NCBI GenBank assembly: GCA_013214445.1
Contig: JABSPG010000023.1
Coordinates: 1-17,912 of the forward strand
Direction of reading: 5' to 3'
From: Ekhidna sp.
Lineage (GTDB): Bacteria; Bacteroidota; Bacteroidia; Cytophagales; Cyclobacteriaceae
DNA length: 17,912 nt
A program made the position numbers and the translations under genes. Below the pieces are notes generated by a model that saw only the letters and a list, made by a program, of their open reading frames with translations, was not told where the DNA came from and did no database searches. Positions within the stretch are counted from its first letter, which is position 1; each line of letters starts with the position of its first letter. Shown here piece by piece: positions 8,108 to 15,811 of this stretch.

Positions 8108-8692
8108 ATTCTGGAATATCTCATGAACCTGCTTTATTACAGACTCTGATCCATCATTTGTAATCACAAAATCGGCCATCGCAAGCTTTTCCTCTTCTGA
8201 CATTTGTTTCCCGATAATCGCTTGGATATCTTGTTCGCTCCGATGGGGATCTCTGTTTAGAACCCTTTCAATTCTCAGTTCGACAGGTGCATGAACTAAA
8301 ATAGTTTTGTTCAGTTCCTTGTATGAACCCGTCTCAAATAGCAATGCTGCTTCCTTTAGCAAAAGAGCAGCATCCTCATTTTCATTGACCCAGCGAATCA
8401 CATCTTTTCTAACCACAGGATGAACTGCTTCATTGAGTTGTTGTAGTACACTAGCATCATGGAAAGCCTTACCAGCAATATATTGCCTGTCGAGCTTACC
8501 ATTAAGATAGACCTTATCCCCGAAAAGCCGTTTTATGTCATTTATAAGAGTAGCTTCATTTTCCATCAACCATTTTGCGCGATCGTCGGCATAGTAAATG
8601 CGTGCTCCCAACACCTCAAAGACCTTACAAACAGTGGACTTTCCAGATCCAATACCGCCAGTCACCCCAAAAACAGGTAAGCTATTTGTCAT
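8090..8692 (-). CDS. coaE: Dephospho-CoA kinase
   Basis: 200 residues, normal for CoaE. The enzyme phosphorylates the ribose 3'-OH of dephospho-CoA with ATP, the last step of coenzyme A synthesis, in the cytoplasm. Visible motifs: P-loop GGIGSGKST at residues 12-20; an acidic YYADDRA segment (Asp36/Asp37) where the family has its conserved substrate-site Asp; the lid/Arg region IERVLNRDPHRSEQD; and the C-terminal ADFVITNDGS, typical of the family. It is translationally coupled to the YbbR gene: the ATG at 8692 lies inside the last codons of that gene (11-bp overlap). It is the last gene of the minus-strand block. Its stop region overlaps the convergent WG-repeat gene by 18 bp, and no terminator hairpin was seen after it, so transcription probably runs into the antisense of that gene. 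Confidence 0.97.
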   Translation of the reverse strand: MTNSLPVFGVTGGIGSGKSTVCKVFEVLGARIYYADDRAKWLMENEATLINDIKRLFGDKVYLNGKLDRQYIAGKAFHDASVLQQLNEAVHPVVRKDVIRWVNENEDAALLLKEAALLFETGSYKELNKTILVHAPVELRIERVLNRDPHRSEQDIQAIIGKQMSEEEKLAMADFVITNDGSESVIKQVHEIFQNLVVAQ

Positions 8693-9608
8693 AAATGACC
8701 TTTAGTTCGTCGGGAATTACCTCTACTTCAATAACTTCCTCAGGATGAAAAACCACGATCGCAGGAGCCATAGAATCTGCCGGGTTCATCAGATCTAAAT
8801 CAACCATTACTTTAAAGTCCTCAGCAAAATACTCTTCCTTTAGTTCTCTTTGGACGACAAACTTTATTGTGACAGTGGAATCGCCTAGATATAGGGAGGA
8901 GTCTTCTGGGAAATTTTGAAGTTCTACAGTTGAGGATAGCTCTAATTCATCAAAACGATCGACACCAAACTTTACATTTACTGTAGGCGGATTAGAATAG
9001 ATGTCAAATTGATCAGGTAATCCAAGTTTAACAAATCGATCAAAGTCTTTGTCAATGTCCTCTGCTTCGAGGGTAAATTCAAAATCTTCGCTTAGTGTAT
9101 CGATAAAACTAGACGGACCATAGATAACCGCTGTATCTGGAAACAGTGCCACAGGAGTCACAATTCTAAAATCAGGATCCATACTTATTAAAGTAGAATC
9201 AATGGTTAGAATCACCTCTTTTGAGATCTTGCGATCTATGTTGACATACAAAGTATCCGTATAAAGAAAATTGATCCGATAATGATCAAGCTGGTTGGAA
9301 ATAATAGGCAGAATAGACGGTCGTGTCAGATACCTTATTGCTGCCGGATTATCCAATTCGAAAATTACTGGTTCAGCAAACCAAAAAGACTCTTTGAATA
9401 GGTCCCAGCCCACACCAGAGACATCTATATCTACAAAGTCGGGTAAAGGCTTGACCGCTACTAAACTATCTGCATTATATACGAACTTGATTGACTGTTT
9501 GACTCGGTAGTTATAGTCCTTTCCTAAAGCACTAAAAAACCAGAAGGTCGTTGCTCCCAAGAATGAGAGCACAATCACCTTCCAATTACTTAGCATCTTT
9601 GGAATCAT
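8682..9608 (-). CDS. YbbR-domain (CdaR-like) membrane-anchored protein
   Basis: 308 residues. One N-terminal membrane helix (about 9-27, VIVLSFLGATTFWFFSAL) is followed by an extracytoplasmic region of beta-rich YbbR-type repeats. Examples are the segments around VVTPVALFPDTAVIYGPSSFID and KLGLPDQFDIYSNPPTVNVKFGV, with the x-P-x-x-V-x-V strand ends typical of the family. In Firmicutes, YbbR/CdaR proteins regulate the c-di-AMP cyclase CdaA. In Bacteroidota, YbbR genes occur between yajC and coaE and their role is not settled. No cyclase gene is present in this window, so a c-di-AMP link here is only a possibility. The start (MIPKML) lies 7 bp after the yajC stop and the 3' end overlaps coaE, so yajC, this gene and coaE form a tight unit. 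Confidence 0.87.
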   Translation of the reverse strand: MIPKMLSNWKVIVLSFLGATTFWFFSALGKDYNYRVKQSIKFVYNADSLVAVKPLPDFVDIDVSGVGWDLFKESFWFAEPVIFELDNPAAIRYLTRPSILPIISNQLDHYRINFLYTDTLYVNIDRKISKEVILTIDSTLISMDPDFRIVTPVALFPDTAVIYGPSSFIDTLSEDFEFTLEAEDIDKDFDRFVKLGLPDQFDIYSNPPTVNVKFGVDRFDELELSSTVELQNFPEDSSLYLGDSTVTIKFVVQRELKEEYFAEDFKVMVDLDLMNPADSMAPAIVVFHPEEVIEVEVIPDELKVIYDK

Positions 9609-9615
9609 AGTATCA

Positions 9616-9939
9616 CTACTTTTTCTTTTCCTCTGGCTTTTCGTTTAGTCGCTTACTTGCTTCAAGGGAAATTGAGGACTTTTCTATAAGCAATTTTGTT
9701 CCTCTATCTACGTCTATCAAAACTGTGGTATCGGATACTTCCACAATTTTTCCATGGATACCTCCTACGGTAACCACCATCTCTCCTTTTTTCACCTCTT
9801 CCAAATACTTCTTGGTCTCTTTCTGCTTTCGCTGCTGCGGCCTGATAAAAAAGAAGTAAAAGATTGCGATCATACCAATGATCGGCAAAAAGGAAGTAAA
9901 ATCACTTCCTCCACTTGCTTGTAATAGAACTGTGTTCAT
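9616..9939 (-). CDS. yajC: Preprotein translocase accessory subunit YajC
   Basis: 107 residues, the usual size. A short N-terminal tail with Gln/Ala/Ser precedes one membrane helix (about 17-33, FLPIIGMIAIFYFFFI). This is followed directly by the hallmark RPQQRKQKE and then a small cytoplasmic beta domain (GEMVVTVGGIHGKIVEVSDTTVLIDV). YajC associates with SecDF as an accessory of the Sec translocon; secDF is not in this window. The C-terminus is Lys/Glu-rich. An intrinsic terminator for the upstream DUF1573 gene ends only 13 bp before this ATG. Expression therefore needs read-through or a promoter that overlaps the terminator: a TATTTTTC near match to the -7 box lies within its T-tract. Confidence 0.96.
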   Translation of the reverse strand: MNTVLLQASGGSDFTSFLPIIGMIAIFYFFFIRPQQRKQKETKKYLEEVKKGEMVVTVGGIHGKIVEVSDTTVLIDVDRGTKLLIEKSSISLEASKRLNEKPEEKKK

Positions 9940-9952
9940 TATCTGTAATTTG

Positions 9953-9988
9953 AAAAATAAAAACCCCCTGACTTGAACTGTCAGGGGG
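9953..9988 (-). terminator. Intrinsic terminator after the DUF1573 gene
   Basis: On the minus strand, a 9-bp perfect stem CCCCCTGAC/GTCAGGGGG (9988-9980 with 9972-9964, loop AGTTCAA) is followed by TTTTTATTTTT. It sits between the DUF1573 stop at 10022 and the yajC ATG at 9939. Strength and polarity are clear from the sequence; the degree of read-through into yajC is unknown. Confidence 0.9.
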
Positions 9989-10021
9989 CAATGTTAATAA
10001 ATTTTGGTCTGTGAATGAGGC

Positions 10022-10552
10022 TTATTGACCCTCCTTCACAACGTTTGCCTTAATTCTTACTCTCTGGGTAGTAGGCCATGTATTGGAAGTCAACGTCACA
10101 GTCTTATTCTGAACGCCAGGCTTTCCTTTACTGTTAAATCTTACTTTAATTTCTCCAGATCCTCCTACCGGAATTGGCTCTCTTGGCCACTCTGGTACGG
10201 TACATCCACAAGTTGCTTTTGCATCTGTGATTACAAGTGGCGCCTCACCATCATTTGTAAATGAGAACACATGCTCTACAACATCACCATCCTTTATGGT
10301 ACCAAAATCATGCAATTCTTCTGAGAAGTTGATCGTTGGAAGTGGTCCATCAGGTTTTTCTGCAGGAGCTGCAGGCGTATTGTTTACTGCGACTGGCTGT
10401 GCAGTTGGGTTTGCTCTGGTAATGCCTCCTTTTCCCTCAAGAGCAGCAACTCTGCCTTCGAGCTTTGTAATCCTAGACTCTACGTCTCCATTCGAACAGC
10501 TAGCTGCTGCTACTGCTACTACAATTCCTAAAAAAATCTTAAACGCTTTCAT
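10022..10552 (-). CDS. DUF1573 lipoprotein
   Basis: 176 residues. A lipoprotein signal ends AAASC with Cys19 as the likely lipidated residue. A short heptad segment follows (VESRITKLEGRVAALEG, about 24-40), probably a small coiled coil, then an Ala/Pro-rich linker (about 45-72). The DUF1573 domain (about 73-172) shows the typical start FGTIKDGDVVEHVFSFTNDG, the conserved ATCGCT motif and the C-terminal VTLTSNTWP. DUF1573 domains have an Ig-like (ASPM-SPD-2-Hydin-like) fold and are abundant in Bacteroidota envelopes; their molecular role is not established. The gene has its own candidate promoter about 30 bp upstream and a strong terminator downstream, so it may be transcribed independently of its neighbours. 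The heptad segment suggests self-association (inference). Confidence 0.93.
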   Translation of the reverse strand: MKAFKIFLGIVVAVAAASCSNGDVESRITKLEGRVAALEGKGGITRANPTAQPVAVNNTPAAPAEKPDGPLPTINFSEELHDFGTIKDGDVVEHVFSFTNDGEAPLVITDAKATCGCTVPEWPREPIPVGGSGEIKVRFNSKGKPGVQNKTVTLTSNTWPTTQRVRIKANVVKEGQ

Positions 10553-10581
10553 ACTCTTTGTTAATTAAATCTACTGTACTA

Positions 10582-10589
10582 CAAAACTA
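10582..10589 (-). promoter_or_regulatory. Candidate Bacteroidota -7 promoter element for the DUF1573 gene
   Basis: On the minus strand TAGTTTTG matches the Bacteroidota -7 consensus TAnnTTTG at every fixed position and lies 29 bp before the ATG at 10552. A good TTTG -33 element at the usual spacing is not evident; only TTAGG is present, a few bases too far upstream. The assignment is therefore tentative. Confidence 0.4.
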
Positions 10590-10664
10590 TAGCACTTATG
10601 GTTTCTTTATTCCTAATGAATTGTTAAAGCCCCAAGAATCAAGGCTGATTGGTCTGTAAGGAGG

Positions 10665-10958
10665 TTATTTTTTGATTTGACTAATGAGTCCATTGACATC
10701 ATCAAGTAGACGCTCCGCTTTGTCTTTGGCATCTTGTACAATCTTTTCACCTTGATCTTTTGCGTCGTTTTCGAATACCGTCTTGCCATCAGCTACTTCT
10801 TCAACAAAGCCTTCCAATTGCTTCTTAAGTTTGTCTAATTGGAATGAAAGCTTGTCTCTTGTGTTAGTTCCCTTGTCAGGAGCATATAATATACCAAGTA
10901 CGCCACCAGTTACCACGCCTAATAAAAATGCTAAAAAAGAACCTCCTGATCTGCTCAT
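10665..10958 (-). CDS. YtxH-domain small membrane protein
   Basis: 97 residues. One N-terminal Gly-rich membrane helix (about 7-25, SFLAFLLGVVTGGVLGILYAP) leads into the DKGTNTRDKL segment typical of the YtxH family, followed by a long amphipathic charged helix (about 35-95, rich in Lys, Asp and Glu). Proteins of this family are small, single-pass and often linked to envelope stress or general stress, but the function is unknown. The ATG is 11 bp after the nusB stop, so it is probably co-transcribed with nusB. A gap of 112 bp carrying a promoter candidate separates it from the next gene, DUF1573. Confidence 0.9.
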   Translation of the reverse strand: MSRSGGSFLAFLLGVVTGGVLGILYAPDKGTNTRDKLSFQLDKLKKQLEGFVEEVADGKTVFENDAKDQGEKIVQDAKDKAERLLDDVNGLISQIKK

Positions 10959-10969
10959 GATATTTTTGA

Positions 10970-12136
10970 TTATTTGTTGTCGATAAGACCTCTTCCGCTC
11001 TTACGAATTTTACCACTCGAAGTTAGCTCACTTGATAAGACATCCAAAACGCCATTTACAAATTGTTTACTTTTTGGAGTGCTATAAACCTTTGATATTT
11101 CAATAGCTTCATTGATGGATACCTTGACAGGAATACTTGGCGAATTCATCATTTCTACTAAGCTTAACTTAAGAATCACTCTATCTGTCAATGCAATTCG
11201 ATCAACATCCCAATTCATTGTTTTGCTTTGAATCATATCCTCCAAGAATTCATTCTGGTTAATCACGTCCATGAAAAGACGCTCTAGAAATTTAAAGTCA
11301 TCCTCACCATTCTTAGTGAGCTCTGCAAACTCTAAATCCTCACCTTCCTGCATTCCTTTGATCGTCTTTACAACCATACTTTTAATGATTGGCTGATTTT
11401 CAGCCCAGTGTAAATGGGTCTCTTCTAGAAATGAGGCAATAACATCATTTTTAAAGATGACTCTTTTGAACAGCGCCAACACAATGTCATTCTCACCAGC
11501 ATCTTCAGTCTTGAAACCTCCAAAAAAGTGCTGCAATGGCTCACTTGTTCTAATTTGCTCTCGGTACCATGACTTAATAGTGTCATGCTCATTGTCCCAG
11601 CTAACTCCAGACCGTGCTGCTTCCCTTTGCAAGAGCTGAGATTCTTTTATTTGTTGAACGAGACTATTGTCGATGAATGGATACTTCTTTTTCTCTTTAG
11701 TGATGTATGCTTTGTCTTCTTTTTCACTATCTAACTTTTCTCTTTGCTCGATCTCTACAGGAAGTAAGAGAAGCTTTACGTATGTATCCTGCAGTCTCTC
11801 AGCCTCTTTCATCATGTCATTTTTTCTGACTCTGGCCTCTTTATGCAGCATACTATCATACTCAGACAGTGCATCATTAACATTCTTTACCACATCTTCC
11901 TCAGTGTCACCTGCATCAGCAACCTGACCTTTCAAGATGTTTTGGTTGAAGAGTTTTACGGCCTGCTTCTTTCGAGCTTCAAAAAGTGCCTTGTCCGCAA
12001 AATCATGCTTAGCCGGATCTAATGCATGAATCTCTCTAAGTTGTTCCCTTTTTACTTCTTTAATGGACTCCACCGCAGTAAAATATCCATATAGTGCCTG
12101 CATGGCTTTCACTCTGAGTATTCTTCTATTTAGCAT
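10970..12136 (-). CDS. nusB: Transcription antitermination factor NusB, expanded form
   Basis: 388 residues, against about 140 in the E. coli protein. The first helix is standard NusB (MLNRRILRVKAMQALYGYF). The conserved C-terminal half of the domain is at about 285-370: DVDRIALTDRVILKLSLVEM, then VKVSINEAIEISKVYS and KQFVNGVLDVLSSEL. Between these parts lies a long, highly charged, mostly helical insertion (about 25-280). NusB with NusE (S10) binds boxA RNA in rRNA leaders and supports antitermination. Expanded NusB proteins are known in Bacteroidota; the role of the extra region is not established. The protein ends in a basic tail (SGKIRKSGRGLIDNK). It lies 93 bp after the leucine dehydrogenase gene and 11 bp before the YtxH gene on the same strand. 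Confidence 0.94.
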   Translation of the reverse strand: MLNRRILRVKAMQALYGYFTAVESIKEVKREQLREIHALDPAKHDFADKALFEARKKQAVKLFNQNILKGQVADAGDTEEDVVKNVNDALSEYDSMLHKEARVRKNDMMKEAERLQDTYVKLLLLPVEIEQREKLDSEKEDKAYITKEKKKYPFIDNSLVQQIKESQLLQREAARSGVSWDNEHDTIKSWYREQIRTSEPLQHFFGGFKTEDAGENDIVLALFKRVIFKNDVIASFLEETHLHWAENQPIIKSMVVKTIKGMQEGEDLEFAELTKNGEDDFKFLERLFMDVINQNEFLEDMIQSKTMNWDVDRIALTDRVILKLSLVEMMNSPSIPVKVSINEAIEISKVYSTPKSKQFVNGVLDVLSSELTSSGKIRKSGRGLIDNK

Positions 12137-12188
12137 GATCTAACTTGACTCTTTTCTACTTCTTGAGTATCCGTATTTCAAATTTTTG

Positions 12189-12211
12189 CAGCCTTCCGCT
12201 TTTGGAGGCTG
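12189..12211 (-). terminator. Weak hairpin after leucine dehydrogenase gene
   Basis: CAGCCT/AGGCTG with an inner CC/GG and one bulged base forms a stem 18 bp past the dehydrogenase stop. On the minus strand it is followed by CAAAAATTTG rather than a clean T-run, so termination would be partial at best. It could equally be an mRNA stability element between this gene and nusB. Confidence 0.3.
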
Positions 12212-12229
12212 AAGTTGGTTGATTAATCT

Positions 12230-13330
12230 TTAAACTCCAAGTTTTACTTTTCCCACCTGATCAATACGCTGAAGCGCTAGTTCCAAGGCTGCTTCATGTG
12301 AACCGATCTTATTCTCCTCCGAATGATTCAAAACATTCATACAGACCTCATAAATGTGCTCTGTACTTGCTACCACACGGTCTTTGTTGTAATTGCCAAG
12401 GTATTCATGATACACATTTGCTATGCCACCAGAGTTAATCAGAAAGTCTGGACAATAAATAATGCCATGATCACTCAGCATGGCGCTATGTTTCTCTTCA
12501 CTAGCCAACTGGTTATTTGCAGCTCCAGCCACCACATCACACTTCAACTCAGGTATGCTTTGATCATTTAGAGTTGCGCCCATCGCGCATGGAGCATAAA
12601 TATCCATCTCCATCTGGAATACCGAATTTGGATCCACCACGGAAACTTCACCATGTTTATCAGTAATTGCCTTGATTTTATCTTCGAAAATGTCTGCAAC
12701 AAACACACTGGCATTTTCCTTGGTCAGGTGATCAACCAAATATTTACCCACTTGACCTGCTCCTTGCACCAGAATGTTCTTTCCTTCAAGAGAATCGCTC
12801 CCATAGGCTTTCTTAGCCCCGGCCTTCATGCCCATATATACACCATAGGCTGTCATAGGGCTTGGATCCCCAGAACCACCCATATATTGAGGCTTGCCAA
12901 CCACATACGGGGTTTCCATGCTCATATACTCAATATCACGCATGGTAATGTTCATATCCTCCGCAGTATAGTATTTACCATTTAAGCTGTTGATAAACTT
13001 GCCAAACCTCCTCATCAAGGCCTCACTCTTTATCTTTCTGGCGTCACCTATGATCACTGCCTTACCACCCCCAATATTCAATCCTGCAAGAGCTGATTTG
13101 AAAGTCATGCCTCTGGAAAGTCGCAAAACATCTTCTATCGCTTCTTCGTCGGAAGCATAGTTCCACATTCTTGTTCCCCCCATCGAAGGGCCTAAAACAG
13201 TATTGTGAATACCTACAATGGCTTTAAGACCAGTAGCTTCATCTCGGCAGAAAACTAGCTGCTCATGTTCAAGATTTGACATCTTATCGAAGATGCTTTC
13301 TGATTTTACTTGGGGCTGGGTTTCAATCAT
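12230..13330 (-). CDS. Leucine (branched-chain amino acid) dehydrogenase, Glu/Leu/Phe/Val family
   Basis: 366 residues, normal for the family. The enzyme reversibly deaminates leucine, valine or isoleucine to 2-oxo acids with NAD+ and sits at the entry to branched-chain amino acid breakdown and branched fatty acid precursor supply. Visible: GPSMGGTRMW (47-56), MTFKSALAGLNIGGGKAVIIGD (75-96) with substrate Lys78 and catalytic Lys90, Asp125 in TAEDMN, GGSGDPSPMTAYGV (151-164), the Rossmann NAD motif GAGQVG (190-195), and AGAANNQL and INSGGIANVYHEY near the end. The pattern matches leucine dehydrogenase better than glutamate dehydrogenase, but exact substrate preference is inferred. It is divergent from the ABC exporter gene at 13457; a perfect TAnnTTTG box lies about 70 bp upstream of its ATG. 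It precedes nusB by 93 bp. Confidence 0.94.
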   Translation of the reverse strand: MIETQPQVKSESIFDKMSNLEHEQLVFCRDEATGLKAIVGIHNTVLGPSMGGTRMWNYASDEEAIEDVLRLSRGMTFKSALAGLNIGGGKAVIIGDARKIKSEALMRRFGKFINSLNGKYYTAEDMNITMRDIEYMSMETPYVVGKPQYMGGSGDPSPMTAYGVYMGMKAGAKKAYGSDSLEGKNILVQGAGQVGKYLVDHLTKENASVFVADIFEDKIKAITDKHGEVSVVDPNSVFQMEMDIYAPCAMGATLNDQSIPELKCDVVAGAANNQLASEEKHSAMLSDHGIIYCPDFLINSGGIANVYHEYLGNYNKDRVVASTEHIYEVCMNVLNHSEENKIGSHEAALELALQRIDQVGKVKLGV

Positions 13331-13400
13331 AATTATGAACTTTATTCTATTTTTAAACCTTCTTTCTGGGTTACTGTTGCATTAGTCTATAAAGACCTAG

Positions 13401-13408
13401 CAAAAATA
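13401..13408 (-). promoter_or_regulatory. Candidate -7 promoter element for leucine dehydrogenase gene
   Basis: On the minus strand TATTTTTG fits TAnnTTTG at all fixed positions, in the 126-bp divergent region and 70 bp before the ATG at 13330. A TTTG lies upstream but only about 12 bp away, shorter than the usual spacing near 19, so support rests on the -7 box and the location. Confidence 0.35.
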
Positions 13409-13456
13409 TCTCTTTTTCACCAAAACCACTTGGATATCAGTACGTTATAAAATTTC

Positions 13457-15244
13457 GTGAAAGATTTAGGATACCTCAACAAATACTTAGTTAAATATAA
13501 ATTTCACCTAATTTTTGGTGCCTTATTTATCATTATTGCGAATTTCTTTGCGATTGTTCCTGCTGTAATCGTCCGCTACGCTTTCAACATTTTAGATCGT
13601 AGCTATGGTATTTTTTCCTCCTTTGAAGGGTTTGACCTTCAGTATAACACCATCGAAATCATTGGATCTAGCATCATCATCTTGGCAGCACTGATTCTGA
13701 TTTCTGCCTTACTACGTGGCGTCTTTTTGTTCTTCATGAGACAGACCATCATTGTAATGTCTAGGAGAATAGAATATGACCTCAAGAATGAAATCTATGA
13801 GCACTACCAAACGCTCCCCCTGAGCTTTTATCGAAAAAATAATACCGGGGACCTGATGGCAAGAATCTCTGAGGATGTAAGTAAAGTGCGCATGTATATT
13901 GGTCCTGCGATCATGTACGGCATTAATTTGGTCACCCTCGTTGTAATGGTTATCCCCTATATGATATCCATAAACCCCACACTGACCTTCTATTCATTAC
14001 TCCCGCTACCAGTCCTTTCTGTCAGCATATATTTTGTGAGTAGTATCATCAATAAAAGATCAACAGAGATACAAGAAAGTCTTTCTGGTCTCTCAACTTA
14101 TGTTCAAGAAGCATTTTCCGGAATCAGAGTAATAAAAGCTTTCGTTAGAGAAGAAGAACTTGCCAAGAATTTCGAGACAGAAAGCATTGACTACAGAGAT
14201 AAGTCTTTAAAACTGGCATTTGTACAGGCACTGTTCATGCCATTGATCATGGGACTTATAGGGATGAGTGTGATTCTAACTGTGTGGATCGGATCCATCC
14301 AGGTTTTTAATGGCGAGGTAAGCACTGGTAACATCGCAGAGTTTATCATCTACGTGAATATGCTGACATGGCCTGTCACCGCTCTTGGGTGGATAACATC
14401 TATTATCCAAAGAGCTGCTGCCTCGCAGCGAAGAATAAACGAATTCATGGATACCAAAACCGATATAGTCTCTGAAAAGAGTCTTGAAAAAGAAATTGAG
14501 GGAAATATCGTTTTTGACAAGGTGAATTTCACATATCCTGATTCTGGTATTCAAGCACTTAAGGATGTCTCGTTCGAAGTAAGACCAGGGGAGTCTATCG
14601 CCATTGTAGGCACTACCGGATCGGGAAAAAGTACAATAGCCAATCTGGTATGTAGATTGTATGATATTTCAAGCGGACACCTACATATCGATGGTATAGA
14701 TGCAAAAGACTTCAGTATTTCTTCCTTGCGATCTCAAATTGGTTATGTACCTCAAGATGTCTTTCTGTTCTCTGATACAATTGAGAATAACATTTCCTTT
14801 GGAAATAGAAAGATGACAAAAGAACAAATCGAGAAGGCTGCTGAAGATGCTGATGTCCTAAATAACATTAAGGACTTTAAGGATGGATTTCAAACCAGGC
14901 TTGGTGAGCGTGGAATTACGCTTTCAGGCGGCCAAAAACAACGAGTTTCTATCGCACGCGCTATAGCAAGAGAACCAAAAATTCTCATACTTGATGATGC
15001 TCTGTCTGCCGTTGATACAAAGACTGAAAACTCCATCTTAAATGCTATGCAGCGGATTATGCTAGGGCGTACCTCAATCATCATTTCTCATCGAGTGTCA
15101 TCGGCAAAACTGGCTGATAAGGTAGTTATGCTAGATGATGGTATAGTAATAGAGCAAGGAACGCACGAAGAACTCCTACAAAAAGACGGGGCTTACAAAG
15201 AGCTGCATGACAAACAATTGATAAGTGAGGAGGTGATAAACTAA
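13457..15244 (+). CDS. ABC exporter half-transporter with degenerate Walker B (TM287/BmrC-like)
   Basis: 595 residues starting with GTG at 13457. A six-helix transmembrane domain (about 1-330) is followed by a nucleotide-binding domain: A-loop Tyr in FTYPDSG, Walker A GTTGSGKST at 385-393, Q-loop YVPQDVFLFSD, signature LSGGQKQR from Leu489, Walker B ILILDD, D-loop SAVD, and switch His in ISHRVSS. The residue after the Walker B Asp is Asp514 (codon GAT at 14996-14998), where an ATP-hydrolysing subunit has Glu. In heterodimeric exporters (TM287/288, BmrC/BmrD) this substitution marks the subunit whose Walker motifs form the degenerate ATP site, while its intact LSGGQ completes the partner's active site. 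The likely partner is the 15812-17581 gene, encoded on the opposite strand. Substrate is unknown; multidrug or lipid export is common in the family. Its stop is 9 bp from the convergent small gene. Confidence 0.93.
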   Translation: MKDLGYLNKYLVKYKFHLIFGALFIIIANFFAIVPAVIVRYAFNILDRSYGIFSSFEGFDLQYNTIEIIGSSIIILAALILISALLRGVFLFFMRQTIIVMSRRIEYDLKNEIYEHYQTLPLSFYRKNNTGDLMARISEDVSKVRMYIGPAIMYGINLVTLVVMVIPYMISINPTLTFYSLLPLPVLSVSIYFVSSIINKRSTEIQESLSGLSTYVQEAFSGIRVIKAFVREEELAKNFETESIDYRDKSLKLAFVQALFMPLIMGLIGMSVILTVWIGSIQVFNGEVSTGNIAEFIIYVNMLTWPVTALGWITSIIQRAAASQRRINEFMDTKTDIVSEKSLEKEIEGNIVFDKVNFTYPDSGIQALKDVSFEVRPGESIAIVGTTGSGKSTIANLVCRLYDISSGHLHIDGIDAKDFSISSLRSQIGYVPQDVFLFSDTIENNISFGNRKMTKEQIEKAAEDADVLNNIKDFKDGFQTRLGERGITLSGGQKQRVSIARAIAREPKILILDDALSAVDTKTENSILNAMQRIMLGRTSIIISHRVSSAKLADKVVMLDDGIVIEQGTHEELLQKDGAYKELHDKQLISEEVIN

Positions 15245-15253
15245 ATCCTCCAG

Positions 15254-15790
15254 CTACTTTGCCCAGTATTCTACGCTAAAACTTCCATCAGGATAATACA
15301 ACTCAAAAGCGACAGGAAGTAGTTCTTCTCCTTCACCTTGTGCCTTTGCTTTCATAAGCTCGGCAACTTTCTCTGGTCTGGGACGCACAAGTTCGTGCAT
15401 CGTCATAAATATCTTAAATGTTTTGTTTGTCTGAAACTCTCTGTACGTATAGCCCGCAGGCACTCTCAAAACATCTACAATCTCATCGTTGGAAGAACCT
15501 ATGAAATAGTGAGCTGAATCGATTCCTATGGTGTCATTTTCAAAAAATATGACAGTCAACATCCCATCTAGTTTCCCTGAATCTACTTGGGCTCTTGCTT
15601 CCTCGATGCGATTTTTGAAATCTACGTATCTAAATTTTTCCAGATATTCTTTACCTACCACCGTGCGCTGCTTTCCTTCCATGACAAAGACTTCTACTTC
15701 ATCAAATCCACCTAAAGTGCAATAGGTACTGACACCAACGAAAACAATGCAAATAGCTATTACGGATAGATAAAATCTCTTTGTTCGCAT
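15254..15790 (-). CDS. Membrane-anchored small protein, possibly GyrI-like effector-binding fold
   Basis: 178 residues, not firmly recognised. An N-terminal helix (about 5-27, FYLSVIAICIVFVGVSTYCTL) is a signal anchor or uncleaved signal. It is followed by a GGFDEVEVFVMEGK strand and an alpha/beta domain. The order (a beta strand after GGF, a helix FKNRIEEARAQV, a VPAGYTYREF strand, a helix with RPEKVAELM, then ELYYPDGSFSVEYW) resembles membrane-tethered GyrI-like/SRPBCC-type proteins. This is an impression from pattern, not a demonstrated match. The gene lies 21 bp after the stop of the minus-strand ABC exporter, so it is probably co-transcribed with it and truA. Its 3' end abuts the plus-strand ABC exporter gene. 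The place between the two exporter genes suggests a ligand-binding or accessory role (inference only). Confidence 0.78.
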   Translation of the reverse strand: MRTKRFYLSVIAICIVFVGVSTYCTLGGFDEVEVFVMEGKQRTVVGKEYLEKFRYVDFKNRIEEARAQVDSGKLDGMLTVIFFENDTIGIDSAHYFIGSSNDEIVDVLRVPAGYTYREFQTNKTFKIFMTMHELVRPRPEKVAELMKAKAQGEGEELLPVAFELYYPDGSFSVEYWAK

Positions 15791-15811
15791 GATTCAAATT
15801 TAGAAATCAAA

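Noticed and set aside
10621..10664. Short AGCC/GGCT repeat after the YtxH-like gene as a terminator
   Set aside because: Only four pairs with an 11-base loop and no T-tract; too weak.
12323..12985. Plus-strand reading frames opposite the leucine dehydrogenase gene
   Set aside because: They are shadows of a well-supported conserved enzyme gene on the minus strand.
14276..15084. Minus-strand reading frames within the plus-strand ABC exporter gene
   Set aside because: They lie opposite the conserved nucleotide-binding domain and show no protein family features.
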